Program-made: the position numbers and the translations under genes
Source: Fibrobacter succinogenes
GTDB lineage: Bacteria > Fibrobacterota > Fibrobacteria > Fibrobacterales > Fibrobacteraceae
Assembly: GCA_902762795.1 (NCBI GenBank)
Contig: CACWPM010000016.1
Span: 51,191 to 115,190, forward strand
Length of the DNA stretch: 64,000 nt
Reading direction: 5' to 3'
In this document: piece by piece, positions 36,521-44,851 of the stretch
How positions within the stretch are numbered: position 1 is the first letter of the stretch
Layout of the letters: the number at the start of each line of letters is the position of its first letter
The notes under the pieces: model-generated
What the model was told of the DNA's origin: nothing
What the model saw: only the letters and a program-made list of their open reading frames with translations
Databases searched by the model: none

Positions 36521-38092
36521 CTACTCAAGATCATGGCGGTCTTTCAGCATGTTGTTTTCTGCAATGACAAGCTGCTCCGATAATGAAGAAGACATGGCGT
36601 CTTCGCAAATGGCTGTGCCGAGGGATAGCTTTACTCGTTCCCATGGATTTTCGGCGATAATCGTGTCTTTTACGCTGTTCTTTAATTTTTCTTGAAGTTC
36701 TTGATAGTTCTTTAAGTCGTTTTTCATGAGAATGATGACAAATTCATCTTCGTTTGCTCTAAATACTGGACTGTGATCGAAGGATGAACAAATGAGCTTG
36801 CTTGCTGTTTGTAGAAGCACGACGGCCTTGGAATTGCCGAACTTGTTCTTAATCTTGAAAAGGTTGTCAATGCTTGCAACGATTACTCCGTAAGACCCGA
36901 TTTCACCAGAGGACGCCTTGATGTTGAACTCGTTGACGTAATGGTCGAGCGAGTTCTTGTTGCGCACATTCGTGATAGGATCTCTGAAAGCAAGGCCTTT
37001 GATGTGTCCCATCGTTTCGGCGAGGCGCATTTTGGCGTTGACAAAGCTTTTGGCGAGGTCGCCGATTTCATCGTTGCGCCTGATGTTCAAGTTGATTCCC
37101 ATTTTCCCATCGATGAGTCTGTTGGCATAGTCGGTGAGAAGCTTGAGCGATTTTGTGAGCGTGCTTGCGAATATCAGCGATGCGAGAATGAATGCGACTA
37201 AAATCAGCATCGTGATTAAGATCAGATTCTTGATAAGATTGTCGCGGTTGGCGGAAATGGATGTCTTTGGTATGACGAACGACAAGTCCATTCCGTTGGA
37301 GAGCCTGTTATGGATCAGGAGGGTGTTGTTGGGGGCCGTGAATTGGCGGCCTTTAGGAATGCTGGGGTGGAAAAGTATTTTGCCGTACCGGTCTGCAAGG
37401 TATGCGTAGTCTTCGTCGAAAATTCTAATAGCGGCGATTTCACGAGTGAGGTAATCGAAGTCGATGTCGACGCCGATCACGCCGATCGCTTTGCCGAACT
37501 TGAATATCGGGATAACGTATGAAATCATGTAGATACCGATATTTTTGTTCAGGTATGGGGGCATCCAGGTTGGGCGCTTTGTCTTTATAGGGATGTAGTA
37601 CCAACCGACATGCTCGGTGTCTTCTGGATCGTATTTTGAAAAATCCGTAGGTTCGGTGAAGCGTAGTTCGTGATCCGTTGCGGTCATCGCCATGAAAACG
37701 CCTGAAGTCGGAGGCGTGAATTCAGGGTTGAAACGCAGGTAAGCGGAAACGGCCTTTTCTGTATTCCCGATGGTGAGACGTATGAGTTCGCGGCTTTTCT
37801 CGGTGAGTTCCGCAAGTTGCTTTTCGTCGGTCAGTTGCCCGATGCTGTCGAGCATACCGGTGATCGCGATGTTCAGTATGTTGACGTACTGCTCTACGCT
37901 TTTTAGCCTGTTGTTGATTTTTATTGTCTCGATGTTTGTAAGGCTGTGCAGGTTCTTTTCGGTGCCTTCGTAAACAACTTTATCTGTAGTATGCAGGCAA
38001 AGCCCGCCAAAGGCGAGCGCGCAAAGAATAAGCCCTGCAAGTGCAAGCAGCAAAATTTTTGTCTGGATCGTGGCTCTTAATTGACGTTTCAT
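36521..38092 (-). CDS. Membrane GGDEF-like protein with degenerate active site
   Basis: 523 residues with the same plan as its neighbour: helix 1 about 10-32, dCache-like sensor ('AYLRFNPEFTPPTSGVF', 'IGVIGVDIDFDYL'), helix 2, HAMP, GGDEF-family domain. The signature loop reads 'RANEDEFVIIL', so both glycines needed for GTP binding are changed (NEDEF). It is probably not a cyclase; it may bind c-di-GMP or GTP, or act with the active neighbour. The two genes are tandem paralogues in one transcript. Confidence 0.85.
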   Translation of the reverse strand: MKRQLRATIQTKILLLALAGLILCALAFGGLCLHTTDKVVYEGTEKNLHSLTNIETIKINNRLKSVEQYVNILNIAITGMLDSIGQLTDEKQLAELTEKSRELIRLTIGNTEKAVSAYLRFNPEFTPPTSGVFMAMTATDHELRFTEPTDFSKYDPEDTEHVGWYYIPIKTKRPTWMPPYLNKNIGIYMISYVIPIFKFGKAIGVIGVDIDFDYLTREIAAIRIFDEDYAYLADRYGKILFHPSIPKGRQFTAPNNTLLIHNRLSNGMDLSFVIPKTSISANRDNLIKNLILITMLILVAFILASLIFASTLTKSLKLLTDYANRLIDGKMGINLNIRRNDEIGDLAKSFVNAKMRLAETMGHIKGLAFRDPITNVRNKNSLDHYVNEFNIKASSGEIGSYGVIVASIDNLFKIKNKFGNSKAVVLLQTASKLICSSFDHSPVFRANEDEFVIILMKNDLKNYQELQEKLKNSVKDTIIAENPWERVKLSLGTAICEDAMSSSLSEQLVIAENNMLKDRHDLE

Positions 38093-38093
38093 C

Positions 38094-38318
38094 TTATATC
38101 CCCAATATTTCGATGACTTTCTTGTTGTTGGTTGAACCCATGACTACAGAAACGTCGCGTTTGTGTACATGGAAATGTTTTGCAACGAGTTCGCAAATGG
38201 CCTCGTTCGCGGCTCCATCGACTGGTGGAGCCTTGACTTCGACTTTAAAGCTCCCGTCGGGCTGTGGCGTGATGCTTTCGCGTTTGCTGCGTGCGTGTAC
38301 CTTAATGTTAATTCTCAT
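38094..38318 (-). CDS. yggU: YggU family (DUF167) protein
   Basis: 74 residues with the family core 'SFKVEVKAPPVDGAANEAI' and 'VVMGSTNNKKVIEI'. This is a small conserved protein of unknown biochemical role. It lies 8 bases after the DivIVA-domain gene and one base before the GGDEF-like gene, so it is in one transcript with them. Confidence 0.9.
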   Translation of the reverse strand: MRINIKVHARSKRESITPQPDGSFKVEVKAPPVDGAANEAICELVAKHFHVHKRDVSVVMGSTNNKKVIEILGI

Positions 38319-38326
38319 GGCGAGGG

Positions 38327-38836
38327 TTAGGTGAGGGCGTAGCCGTCGTTTTGTGGTTTGGCGGGGGCCTCGAATTGCTTTTGCTGGTCGTTTTCCATAG
38401 CCGTGAGAAGCTCTGCTTGGCTGTGGATCAGGGCGCGGCAGCGGATGAAATAGTTTGTGCGGAGCTGGCGGAGCTGCTCGATTTCGGTGCGCAAGTTCTC
38501 GCTTTCCCGCTTGATGCTTTCGACTTCGCGCATGGCGCGGGCCTTTGCCTCGGCGATGATGAGCTCGGCTTCTTTTTCGGCAGATGCTTTGACTTCGTTG
38601 ATTGTTCGCTGCATGGTGACAACGGCGTCCTGGATCGTCTTTTCGATTTGACGGTAGTAGTTTACGCGTTCTTCGGCGACTTTCAGGCGTTCGGTCAGGT
38701 TGGTGCGGTCACGGAACATGTTTTCGAAGGCTGTTGCCGTGGTTTCCATGAAAGCCTTGACCTCTTCCGGATCGTAGCCACCGAAGCTTTTCTTGTGGAA
38801 TGTCTGGTTTCTGATGTCGAGTGGAGTAAGTTCCAT
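38327..38836 (-). CDS. DivIVA-domain coiled-coil protein
   Basis: 169 residues starting 'MELTPLDIRNQTF' and 'FGGYDPEEVKAFM', the N-terminal DivIVA/GpsB membrane-targeting signature, followed by a long coiled coil (about 30-140, rich in Glu, Lys and Arg). Such proteins sit at curved membranes and scaffold growth or division proteins. The role in this organism is not known. It is the first gene of a short operon with yggU. Confidence 0.85.
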   Translation of the reverse strand: MELTPLDIRNQTFHKKSFGGYDPEEVKAFMETTATAFENMFRDRTNLTERLKVAEERVNYYRQIEKTIQDAVVTMQRTINEVKASAEKEAELIIAEAKARAMREVESIKRESENLRTEIEQLRQLRTNYFIRCRALIHSQAELLTAMENDQQKQFEAPAKPQNDGYALT

Positions 38837-39166
38837 AAAATCCTGCTTTTTACGCTATTATCTATATACAATTAAAAGATATAAAAGGAATTGTTGGTTG
38901 TTAGTCGTTAGTCGTTAGTTATTAGTCAATAGTTGCTAGTTGGTAGTTGTTTTGCTAATGACTAATGACCATTGACCGCTGGCCAACCCTTAAAAATATC
39001 TGTTTACATCTTGTTAATACGCTGTGCTTTCGTTGAATGCTTTCTGTTTGAGTCCCGTTAGAGGCAAAAAAATCCCTATTCGAATGAAGGTAACCCCTTG
39101 ATAAATAGCGATATTTTACTAATTTTGTGTCTCAAAAAAATTCCGTTTTCATAGAAAGGTTTTATC
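38837..39166. other. Intergenic region with GTTAGT-type repeats and rpmH promoter
   Basis: 330 bases between the divergent DivIVA and rpmH genes. 38893-38985 is a low-complexity stretch of GTTAGT/GTCGTTAG words with an imperfect inverted copy (CTAATGACTAATGACC) at 38956-38971; a related stretch occurs at 63015-63070. The rest is AT-rich and holds the rpmH promoter. No DnaA-box cluster is visible although rpmH is often near the origin. Confidence 0.6.
39098..39125 (+). promoter_or_regulatory. Candidate rpmH promoter
   Basis: TTGATA (39098-39103), 16 bases, then TAATTT (39120-39125), 42 bases before the rpmH start. It fits a sigma-70-type promoter loosely. Confidence 0.4.
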
Positions 39167-39262
39167 ATGAAAAGAACATTCCAGCCTCACAATCGTAAGC
39201 GCGTTAACAAGCACGGTTTTATGGCCCGTATGGAAGACCGTTGGGGTCGTGCTGTCTTATAA
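39167..39262 (+). CDS. rpmH: 50S ribosomal protein L34, unusually short
   Basis: 31 codons: '[18 protein letters not shown]' then 'GRAVL' and TAA at 39260. This is unmistakably L34, but the family is about 44 residues and continues after GRAVL with a basic tail (ARRRAKGRxxL). The tail is missing and I do not find it in another frame just downstream. An AAAGG site lies at 39154-39158. It is first in the rpmH-rnpA-yidD-yidC order. Confidence 0.85.
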   Translation: MKRTFQPHNRKRVNKHGFMARMEDRWGRAVL

Positions 39263-39283
39263 GAAGTAAATCGGGGCTGGCTT

Positions 39284-39643
39284 ATAGCCACTCTGCGTTC
39301 TTATCGGCTGCCCAATCAGCCCGCTTACCGGCAAGTAGCCGTCCAAGGAAAGTTCCTCCGTGCGCCTGCTTTTAGCATGCGATGGATTGAAGCTCCGGAC
39401 GGTTTTTGTCGTTTCTGCTTCTTGGCCAAGAAGAAGAACGGAAATGCCGTGTATCGCAATAGGTGCCGTAGGATTCTACGTCCACTGTTTTATGGTGTTG
39501 TCCCGAATATCAAAAAGCCCGTTTGGGCGATGATTATCGTGAGCGACAATTCCAAGGAAATGTCGTCTGAACGTTTCCGCGAATCCGCCCGGAAAATATT
39601 CCACAAGATGGAATGGGATAAAACGGATGTGGCTGAAGGTTAA
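39284..39643 (+). CDS. rnpA: Ribonuclease P protein component, start codon uncertain
   Basis: The core 'CFLAKKKNGNAVYRNRCRRILRPLF' region contains the RNR signature of RnpA, which helps RNase P RNA trim tRNA 5' ends. The frame is open from the rpmH stop (39262) and family-like sequence ('SYRLPNQPAYRQV', 'QGKFLRAPAF') begins about 30 codons before the first ATG at 39377. No ATG, GTG or TTG occurs there; ATA at 39284 or CTG at 39293 are the only candidates at a sensible place. I use ATA, which would align with a usual Met-Ala-Thr-Leu start. The gene overlaps yidD by 17 bases. Confidence 0.78.
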   Translation: MATLRSYRLPNQPAYRQVAVQGKFLRAPAFSMRWIEAPDGFCRFCFLAKKKNGNAVYRNRCRRILRPLFYGVVPNIKKPVWAMIIVSDNSKEMSSERFRESARKIFHKMEWDKTDVAEG

Positions 39644-39878
39644 GAAAGCCCTGGTGGCATCGCTCGTTGCCCCCATCCGTCTATACCAGCTGGTCCACCC
39701 CTATTTTTTTCATGGGGTCTGTAGGTTTCAGCCTACGTGTTCAAACTATGCAATTGAAGCCTTGCGCGTCCATGGCCCCTTTAAAGGTTTCTATCTTGCG
39801 GTTTTTAGAGTCTTAAGATGCAACCCCTTCTGCAAGGGCGGCTATGACCCGGTTCCGCCCCCTAAGGATAAAAAATGA
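39627..39878 (+). CDS. yidD: Membrane protein insertion efficiency factor YidD
   Basis: 83 residues with the family hallmark 'CRFQPTCSNYAIEALRVHG' and 'RVLRCNPFCKGGYDPVPP'. It is a small, membrane-bound helper of YidC-mediated insertion. It overlaps rnpA at its start and yidC by 4 bases at its end (ATGA), the usual layout. Confidence 0.95.
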   Translation: MWLKVKKALVASLVAPIRLYQLVHPYFFHGVCRFQPTCSNYAIEALRVHGPFKGFYLAVFRVLRCNPFCKGGYDPVPPPKDKK

Positions 39879-41713
39879 ACAAGAATACACTCATTGGTTC
39901 CATTCTTATCGCGATCATCGTGATTTGGTGGATGGCTGTCAATAATGCAAACGCCGAGGCGCAGGCTGCCGCTCGTGCTGCCGCAAAGGCCAAGGCGACT
40001 GCAGCGCAGGTTTCCAAGGATTCTGCAAATACGCTCGTGGTACCGAAGAAAGCGCCTGAAATCAAGGCTGCTCCGGTTCTCGGTGGTACAGACGAGAGAG
40101 ATAGCGTCATTGCGGGCGAAGCGAAGCAATCTACCGCAGTGAAGGCAGAAATTGCAGAACGTTCCGTGACGGTCGAAACCGACAAGTTCATCATGACGCT
40201 CACCAACAAGGGCGCTAAGGTCAAGAGCGTGATTGTGAAGGCTCTTCCGGATTCTGCCGGCCAGTTCCCGGAACTCATCCAGGACACGGCGCTTGGTGCG
40301 TTCGACTTGAAGCTCGACAAAGCAGACTTGAGCGAAGCGATGTTCGAAATGGGCAGTGCGCCCGAAAAGATTGTCGTGACCGACAGCGCAAAGGTCCAGT
40401 TCGTATTCCAGGACGCAAACGGCAACCAGGTCATCCGTTCCTACGGCTTCACCAAGGATGGTTCGGCAGTTCGTCAAGAAAACAAGTTTATCGGCTTCCA
40501 GCCGAATGCTTATGAACTCGCTTGGAAGGGCGGCCTCAAGGAAACTGAAAAGGTCCCGAATGGAGGCTTCTTCGGAAGTGGTCGCTATTATTATTTTAGT
40601 GAAGTTGTTTTTAACAACACATATTCTGTTGAACGTGAAATGACCAATGAACCCAAGTCCTTTAACGCTACCGAAGGCAAGTTGGTTTGGGCAGGTCTTC
40701 GTCGCAAGTATGTGGCTATGACGGTTCAGTTCGATGAAGCCGTTCCCGCTGTGCTTAATGCTGTGCCGATGAAGGCTGGTGGCAATGAAGCCGAGCAAGG
40801 TACATACAAGCTTACGATTGCCGATGATTTCCGCGGTGCGCAGTCTCTCAATTACGATTTGATGGTTCTCCCGCTCAACTGGGACGAGGTGGCCGCGCTC
40901 AATAAGGATTATGAAAAGATTATCGTGAGTGGCTGGAGCTGGTGTGGCGCGGACGTCTGGTTCGTCTGGATTTGCAAGATGCTCCTCAAGCTCTTGAACA
41001 TGTTCTATAGCATTATCCCGAACTATGGTATTGCCATTATCCTCGTGACGATTATCGTTCGCGGTATCACGACTCCGTTCACCGTGAAGCAGATCAAGTC
41101 CACGCGTGGCATGGCTGCTCTCAAGCCGCAGCTCGATGAAATCAACGTGAAATACCGTACCGACCCGCAGAAGAAACAGGCCGCGATGATGGAACTTTAC
41201 AGCAAGAACAACATCAACCCGCTTGCCAGCTGCACTGGCGGATGCCTCCCGATGCTCATCCAGATGCCGATTTTCATGGGTCTCTTCTTTGTGCTTGGCC
41301 GCGCTATCGAACTCCGTGGCGCTCCGGCATTCCTCTGGATCACGGACCTCAGCCGCAGTGACGTTGTCTGGAGTGGCATTAGCGTACCAGTCATCATGCC
41401 GTCTGGTCTTGCCATTCTCCCGTGGCTCATGGTGGCAACGACTTACTTCCAGACCAAGATAACGATGAGCTCCAACGCCGGTATGGATCCGGCACAGCAA
41501 AAGATGATGGTGTGGATGATGCCCGCCATGATGCTCTTGTTCAGCGCTGTGATGCCGTCTGGTCTCGTTCTTTACTGGATTATCGGTAACATTTGGAGCA
41601 TTGCCCAGTACAAGTACATTTACAGCAAGCTCCCGCCGATTAACGGCTCTACACCGAAGACTTCTTCCAAGCTCAAGGGCAGAAACGTCAAGGACGCCGA
41701 AATCGTGAAGTAA
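39875..41713 (+). CDS. yidC: Membrane protein insertase YidC
   Basis: 612 residues: N-terminal helix (5-22), Ala-rich linker, large periplasmic domain (about 85-350) and a C-terminal insertase core with five helices. The core has the groove arginine in 'IILVTIIVRGITTPF' and 'LGRAIELRGAPAFLWITDLS'. It inserts membrane proteins alone or with SecYEG. At the 3' end the protein has a Lys-rich tail. A long open frame on the opposite strand is a composition shadow. Confidence 0.97.
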   Translation: MNKNTLIGSILIAIIVIWWMAVNNANAEAQAAARAAAKAKATAAQVSKDSANTLVVPKKAPEIKAAPVLGGTDERDSVIAGEAKQSTAVKAEIAERSVTVETDKFIMTLTNKGAKVKSVIVKALPDSAGQFPELIQDTALGAFDLKLDKADLSEAMFEMGSAPEKIVVTDSAKVQFVFQDANGNQVIRSYGFTKDGSAVRQENKFIGFQPNAYELAWKGGLKETEKVPNGGFFGSGRYYYFSEVVFNNTYSVEREMTNEPKSFNATEGKLVWAGLRRKYVAMTVQFDEAVPAVLNAVPMKAGGNEAEQGTYKLTIADDFRGAQSLNYDLMVLPLNWDEVAALNKDYEKIIVSGWSWCGADVWFVWICKMLLKLLNMFYSIIPNYGIAIILVTIIVRGITTPFTVKQIKSTRGMAALKPQLDEINVKYRTDPQKKQAAMMELYSKNNINPLASCTGGCLPMLIQMPIFMGLFFVLGRAIELRGAPAFLWITDLSRSDVVWSGISVPVIMPSGLAILPWLMVATTYFQTKITMSSNAGMDPAQQKMMVWMMPAMMLLFSAVMPSGLVLYWIIGNIWSIAQYKYIYSKLPPINGSTPKTSSKLKGRNVKDAEIVK

Positions 41714-41739
41714 CCTTTCGACAAGTTTAGTGTCATTAT

Positions 41740-41765
41740 AAATGCGCGGGCGCTCCCGCGCATTT
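41740..41765 (+). terminator. Hairpin after yidC
   Basis: A perfect stem AAATGCGCGGG/CCCGCGCATTT (41740-41750 with 41755-41765) has only a short T run, so it may be a terminator or an mRNA-end stabiliser. Confidence 0.55.
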
Positions 41766-41849
41766 GTCATGAAATCAAAAAGAAGCCGTATCCATGGCTT
41801 CTTTTTTGTTGCCTTTCAGAAACCAATCCCTATAGCTATATTTGTCGTC

Positions 41850-42371
41850 ATGCCCGTTTTCACGAAGTACATCCAGAATGAAGAACACTATTCCGAAGTG
41901 ATTTCCCGTATCGCGACAGTCCGCGAAACGCTCTGGATCGGCACTGCCGATATCAAGGACGTTTATGTGAAGCAGAATGGCGAATCAATTCCGCTGCTCG
42001 GACAGCTTGCTGGATTGCTCAAGCGCGGCGTGGGCGTGCGACTCATTCACGCTAAGGAGCCCGGCCCGAATTTCCGCGAAGATTTCGACCGCTACCGCAT
42101 TCTCGCGACTGACCTCGAACGCGTCATGTGCCCGCGAGTGCATTTCAAGATGATGATTTTCGACCTTGAAACCGCCTACATCGGTTCCGCAAACTTGACA
42201 GGCGCGGGTATCGGCATGAAAAGCTCGCTCCGTCGCAACTTCGAAGCGGGAATCCTCACGAACGACCCGGAAATCGTGGAACCCGCCATCGAACAATTCG
42301 ACACGCTTTGGATGGGTGCCCACTGCGAAAAATGCGGTCGCCAAGAATTTTGCAGTGATAGGATTAAATAG
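41850..42371 (+). CDS. Phospholipase D-like (HKD) protein
   Basis: 173 residues from ATG 41850; an in-frame upstream extension to 41742 would start inside the yidC hairpin and is rejected. It has one HKD motif, H98-x-K100-x4-D105, followed by 'IGSANLTGAG', typical of single-domain PLD-family nucleases or phosphodiesterases that act as dimers. The C-terminus has a Cys cluster ('CEKCGRQEFC') that could bind metal. The substrate is unknown; DNA repair or lipid roles are both possible. Confidence 0.75.
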   Translation: MPVFTKYIQNEEHYSEVISRIATVRETLWIGTADIKDVYVKQNGESIPLLGQLAGLLKRGVGVRLIHAKEPGPNFREDFDRYRILATDLERVMCPRVHFKMMIFDLETAYIGSANLTGAGIGMKSSLRRNFEAGILTNDPEIVEPAIEQFDTLWMGAHCEKCGRQEFCSDRIK

Positions 42372-42511
42372 GCGCGACATTAATATCGCATCGCTAGAGT
42401 CCTTTCAAGTACTCTTCTGTTTCGGTCCGTTGATAGTAAGCGTAACGCTTGCCGATGATGGTCTTGATTGTAGTTTCGCCGATATTTTTGCGCTCTTATT
42501 TTAACTTGTTC

Positions 42512-42547
42512 TTAACTTATTAGGTTGAAAGGCTAAGAATAAGTTAA
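42512..42547. repeat. AT-rich inverted repeat between convergent genes
   Basis: TTAACTTATT (42512-42521) pairs with AATAAGTTAA (42538-42547). It sits just after the tcdA stop and may end transcription from either side. Confidence 0.4.
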
Positions 42548-42548
42548 C

Positions 42549-43382
42549 TCACTCAGTATGCGCTAATGCATTCTGATAAATGTCGTTCATCACAAGACCT
42601 GCAATCATAAAGCCGAAAATGGCCGTGGCATGTGCCATGGTGCCGTTGATTTGAGCCTTGCTGCTACACCATTCGTGATCGACAAGTTCGGCGTTCTTGA
42701 GTTCCGCTTCGCTGCGTTCTTGGCGGACTTTAGGACACATGCAGGCGGCGGTTCCGCAAGAAGAATTTTGACCGCGATTTTTTAAGAGTTCGTCGCTATA
42801 AACGCAAAGTACTTTTTTCTTGAGCCACAATTTTTTTCGCTTGAACTTGTCGCGAAGTGCGCGTGCGAGCGGGCAACCTGTAACCTTCCAGAATTCGGCG
42901 ACCTTGATTCGCGTGGGGTCCATCTTGAGGGCGGCTCCCATCGACGAGAATACGGTTGCCTTGGTGTGCGTGGCGTGCCAAAGCAACTGCATCTTGTTTT
43001 CGAGGCTGTCGATAGCGTCGATGATGTAATCGAATGTGTCTAGCTGGAACTTGTCCGTATTCGCTTCTTCGTAGATGTCCTGCAGTGCGACGACGTTTGC
43101 GTGCGGATTGATTTCTAACAAGCGGTTTTTAAGCACTTCGACTTTGACTTGACCCACGGTTTTGGTGGTGGCCATCAGCTGGCGGTTTACGTTGGTGACG
43201 CACACGCGGTCAGAATCGACGAGCACGAGTTCCTTGATGCCGGAACGCACCAGGCTTTCGGCACACCAGCTGCCGACTCCGCCGAGTCCAAAAATGATGA
43301 CGCGTTTTTGGTAGATACAGTCCATAACATCGTCTCCGAGAAGGAGCGATGTGCGGTTGAAAATGCCTTTTTCAATTCCCAT
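42549..43382 (-). CDS. tcdA: tRNA threonylcarbamoyladenosine dehydratase (TcdA/CsdL)
   Basis: 277 residues from ATG 43382 (AGGA seven bases before); the longer frame adds 34 unlikely residues. It is an E1/ThiF-like ATP enzyme with 'VIIFGLGGVGSW', 'LVLVDSDRV', 'NVNRQLMA' and a Cys-rich segment. TcdA converts t6A37 of ANN-decoding tRNAs to cyclic ct6A. The enzyme works with a cysteine desulfurase system in E. coli, and here the next gene upstream is a SufS-type desulfurase, which supports the call. Confidence 0.88.
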   Translation of the reverse strand: MGIEKGIFNRTSLLLGDDVMDCIYQKRVIIFGLGGVGSWCAESLVRSGIKELVLVDSDRVCVTNVNRQLMATTKTVGQVKVEVLKNRLLEINPHANVVALQDIYEEANTDKFQLDTFDYIIDAIDSLENKMQLLWHATHTKATVFSSMGAALKMDPTRIKVAEFWKVTGCPLARALRDKFKRKKLWLKKKVLCVYSDELLKNRGQNSSCGTAACMCPKVRQERSEAELKNAELVDHEWCSSKAQINGTMAHATAIFGFMIAGLVMNDIYQNALAHTE

Positions 43383-43407
43383 GAGAATCCTGCAAAACTG
43401 GCGGAAT

Positions 43408-44631
43408 TTAGGCGAACAGACGGACGACGCGCTTGATGCCGGCAACAAAACGGTCAATGTCGCGCTCGAGTGTGTAAACGCCAAAGCTCAGGCGGAGCGT
43501 TGCATCTAGCCCAAAGCGGTCCATCACCGGTTGCGCGCAGTGGTGCCCGCTACGCACGGCGACGTTTTCTTCGTCGAGAATCATGGCTGCGTCACCGACG
43601 GCGATGCCGTCCAACGTAATGCTGATGAGCGCTCCACGTTCTTTCGGATTACCAAGGACTTTCACTTGCGGGATTTCGGCAAGCTGCTTTAGGGCGTACT
43701 GCGTAATTTGTTCTTCATGATGGCGGATGTTGTCGAGACCGACGTTGTTCAGCCATTCGATGGCTTTCCCGAGACCGATGACTTCGGCAATGGCGGGCGT
43801 TCCCGCTTCGAATCTTGCGGGGACGTCGGCGAATATCGTCTTTTCGAAAGTGACGTTCTTGATCATTTCGCCACCGCCGTGCCAAGGCGGCATGCTGTCG
43901 AGCACGTCGTACTTGCCGTAAAGAACGCCGATGCCGGTCGGGCCGTACATCTTGTGGCCGCTGAACGCGAGAAAATCGCAGTCGAGCTTCTGCACATCGA
44001 TCTTGATGTGGCTAGAGCTTTGTGCGGCGTCAATCAAGATTTTCGCTTGCGGAGCGAAACACCTCACGGAGGCGATGATTTCTTCAATCGGGTTGACTGT
44101 TCCGACGGAGTTGCTCACGTGGGCAACGGCGACCATCTTGGTGCGCTGTGTCAGAAGTGGCTGGAGCGAACTCAAATCCAGATCGCCGTCATCGCGGACG
44201 GGAATGACCTTGATTTTGGCGCCTTTCATTTCGGCAATGAGCTGCCAGCTCACGATGTTGGCGTGGTGTTCCAAACCGCTGATTAAAATTTCATCGCCCG
44301 CTTCGAAGAACTTGCGCCCGTAGCTCCAGGCCACGAGATTGATGCTTTCCGTGGTGCCGCGCGTAAAGACGATTTCGTCTTCGGATTTTGCGTTGATGAA
44401 CTTTGCAATGTCCTTGCGGGTCTTTTCAAAGGCTTCGGTAGTGCGTGCGCTCAGGCGGTAAACCCCGCGCTTCACGGAGCTGTAGTGCTCGCGGTAAAAA
44501 TCGTCCATCGCGTCGATGACGCTTGCGGGCTTCTGTGTCGTGGCGGTGCTGTCCAAAAAGGCGAGCGGCTTTGGTTCTTTGTCGCCTGCGACCAACATCG
44601 GGAATTCATTGCGTAAAACTTCTGCGTTCAT
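43408..44631 (-). CDS. sufS: SufS/CsdA-type cysteine desulfurase
   Basis: About 407 residues from ATG 44631; a TTG start at 44673 is possible but has no better ribosome site. Motifs: PLP-binding lysine in 'FSGHKMYGPTGIGVLYG', 'TRGTTESINLVA', and the sulfur-carrying cysteine in 'VRSGHHCAQPVM', the SufS-class wording. It takes sulfur from cysteine for Fe-S assembly or tRNA modification. No other suf gene is adjacent, and tcdA follows 25 bases on, so it may serve as the CsdA-like partner of TcdA. Confidence 0.9.
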   Translation of the reverse strand: MNAEVLRNEFPMLVAGDKEPKPLAFLDSTATTQKPASVIDAMDDFYREHYSSVKRGVYRLSARTTEAFEKTRKDIAKFINAKSEDEIVFTRGTTESINLVAWSYGRKFFEAGDEILISGLEHHANIVSWQLIAEMKGAKIKVIPVRDDGDLDLSSLQPLLTQRTKMVAVAHVSNSVGTVNPIEEIIASVRCFAPQAKILIDAAQSSSHIKIDVQKLDCDFLAFSGHKMYGPTGIGVLYGKYDVLDSMPPWHGGGEMIKNVTFEKTIFADVPARFEAGTPAIAEVIGLGKAIEWLNNVGLDNIRHHEEQITQYALKQLAEIPQVKVLGNPKERGALISITLDGIAVGDAAMILDEENVAVRSGHHCAQPVMDRFGLDATLRLSFGVYTLERDIDRFVAGIKRVVRLFA

Positions 44632-44703
44632 GCCCCAAAGATAGAAATCCTCTATAGTCGGAGTCAAATTCAAGTAAAATATTATTAGGGTTCAAGATTT
44701 TTT

Positions 44704-44732
44704 TTGATTATTCATTAGGGATTGGTTATAAT
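44704..44732 (+). promoter_or_regulatory. Candidate promoter of the FISUMP gene
   Basis: TTGATT (44704-44709), 17 bases, TATAAT (44727-44732). It is a good sigma-70-type match, giving a leader of about 110 bases before 44852. Confidence 0.55.
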
Positions 44733-44851
44733 TCGTAATATATTTAAACTATTCAACTAATCATTCCTATTCTGGAATGTCATCCCGACTTTAGATTTGT
44801 CATCCTAATCCTGGAAGGGGATGGATCCAGTAAAGTTTTAAAAGAGGAAAA

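Noticed and set aside
39842..41770. A 642-codon open frame on the minus strand opposite yidC.
   Set aside because: It lies fully over a certain yidC gene, has no family-like motifs and is rich in His, Arg and Asn as expected of an antisense shadow.
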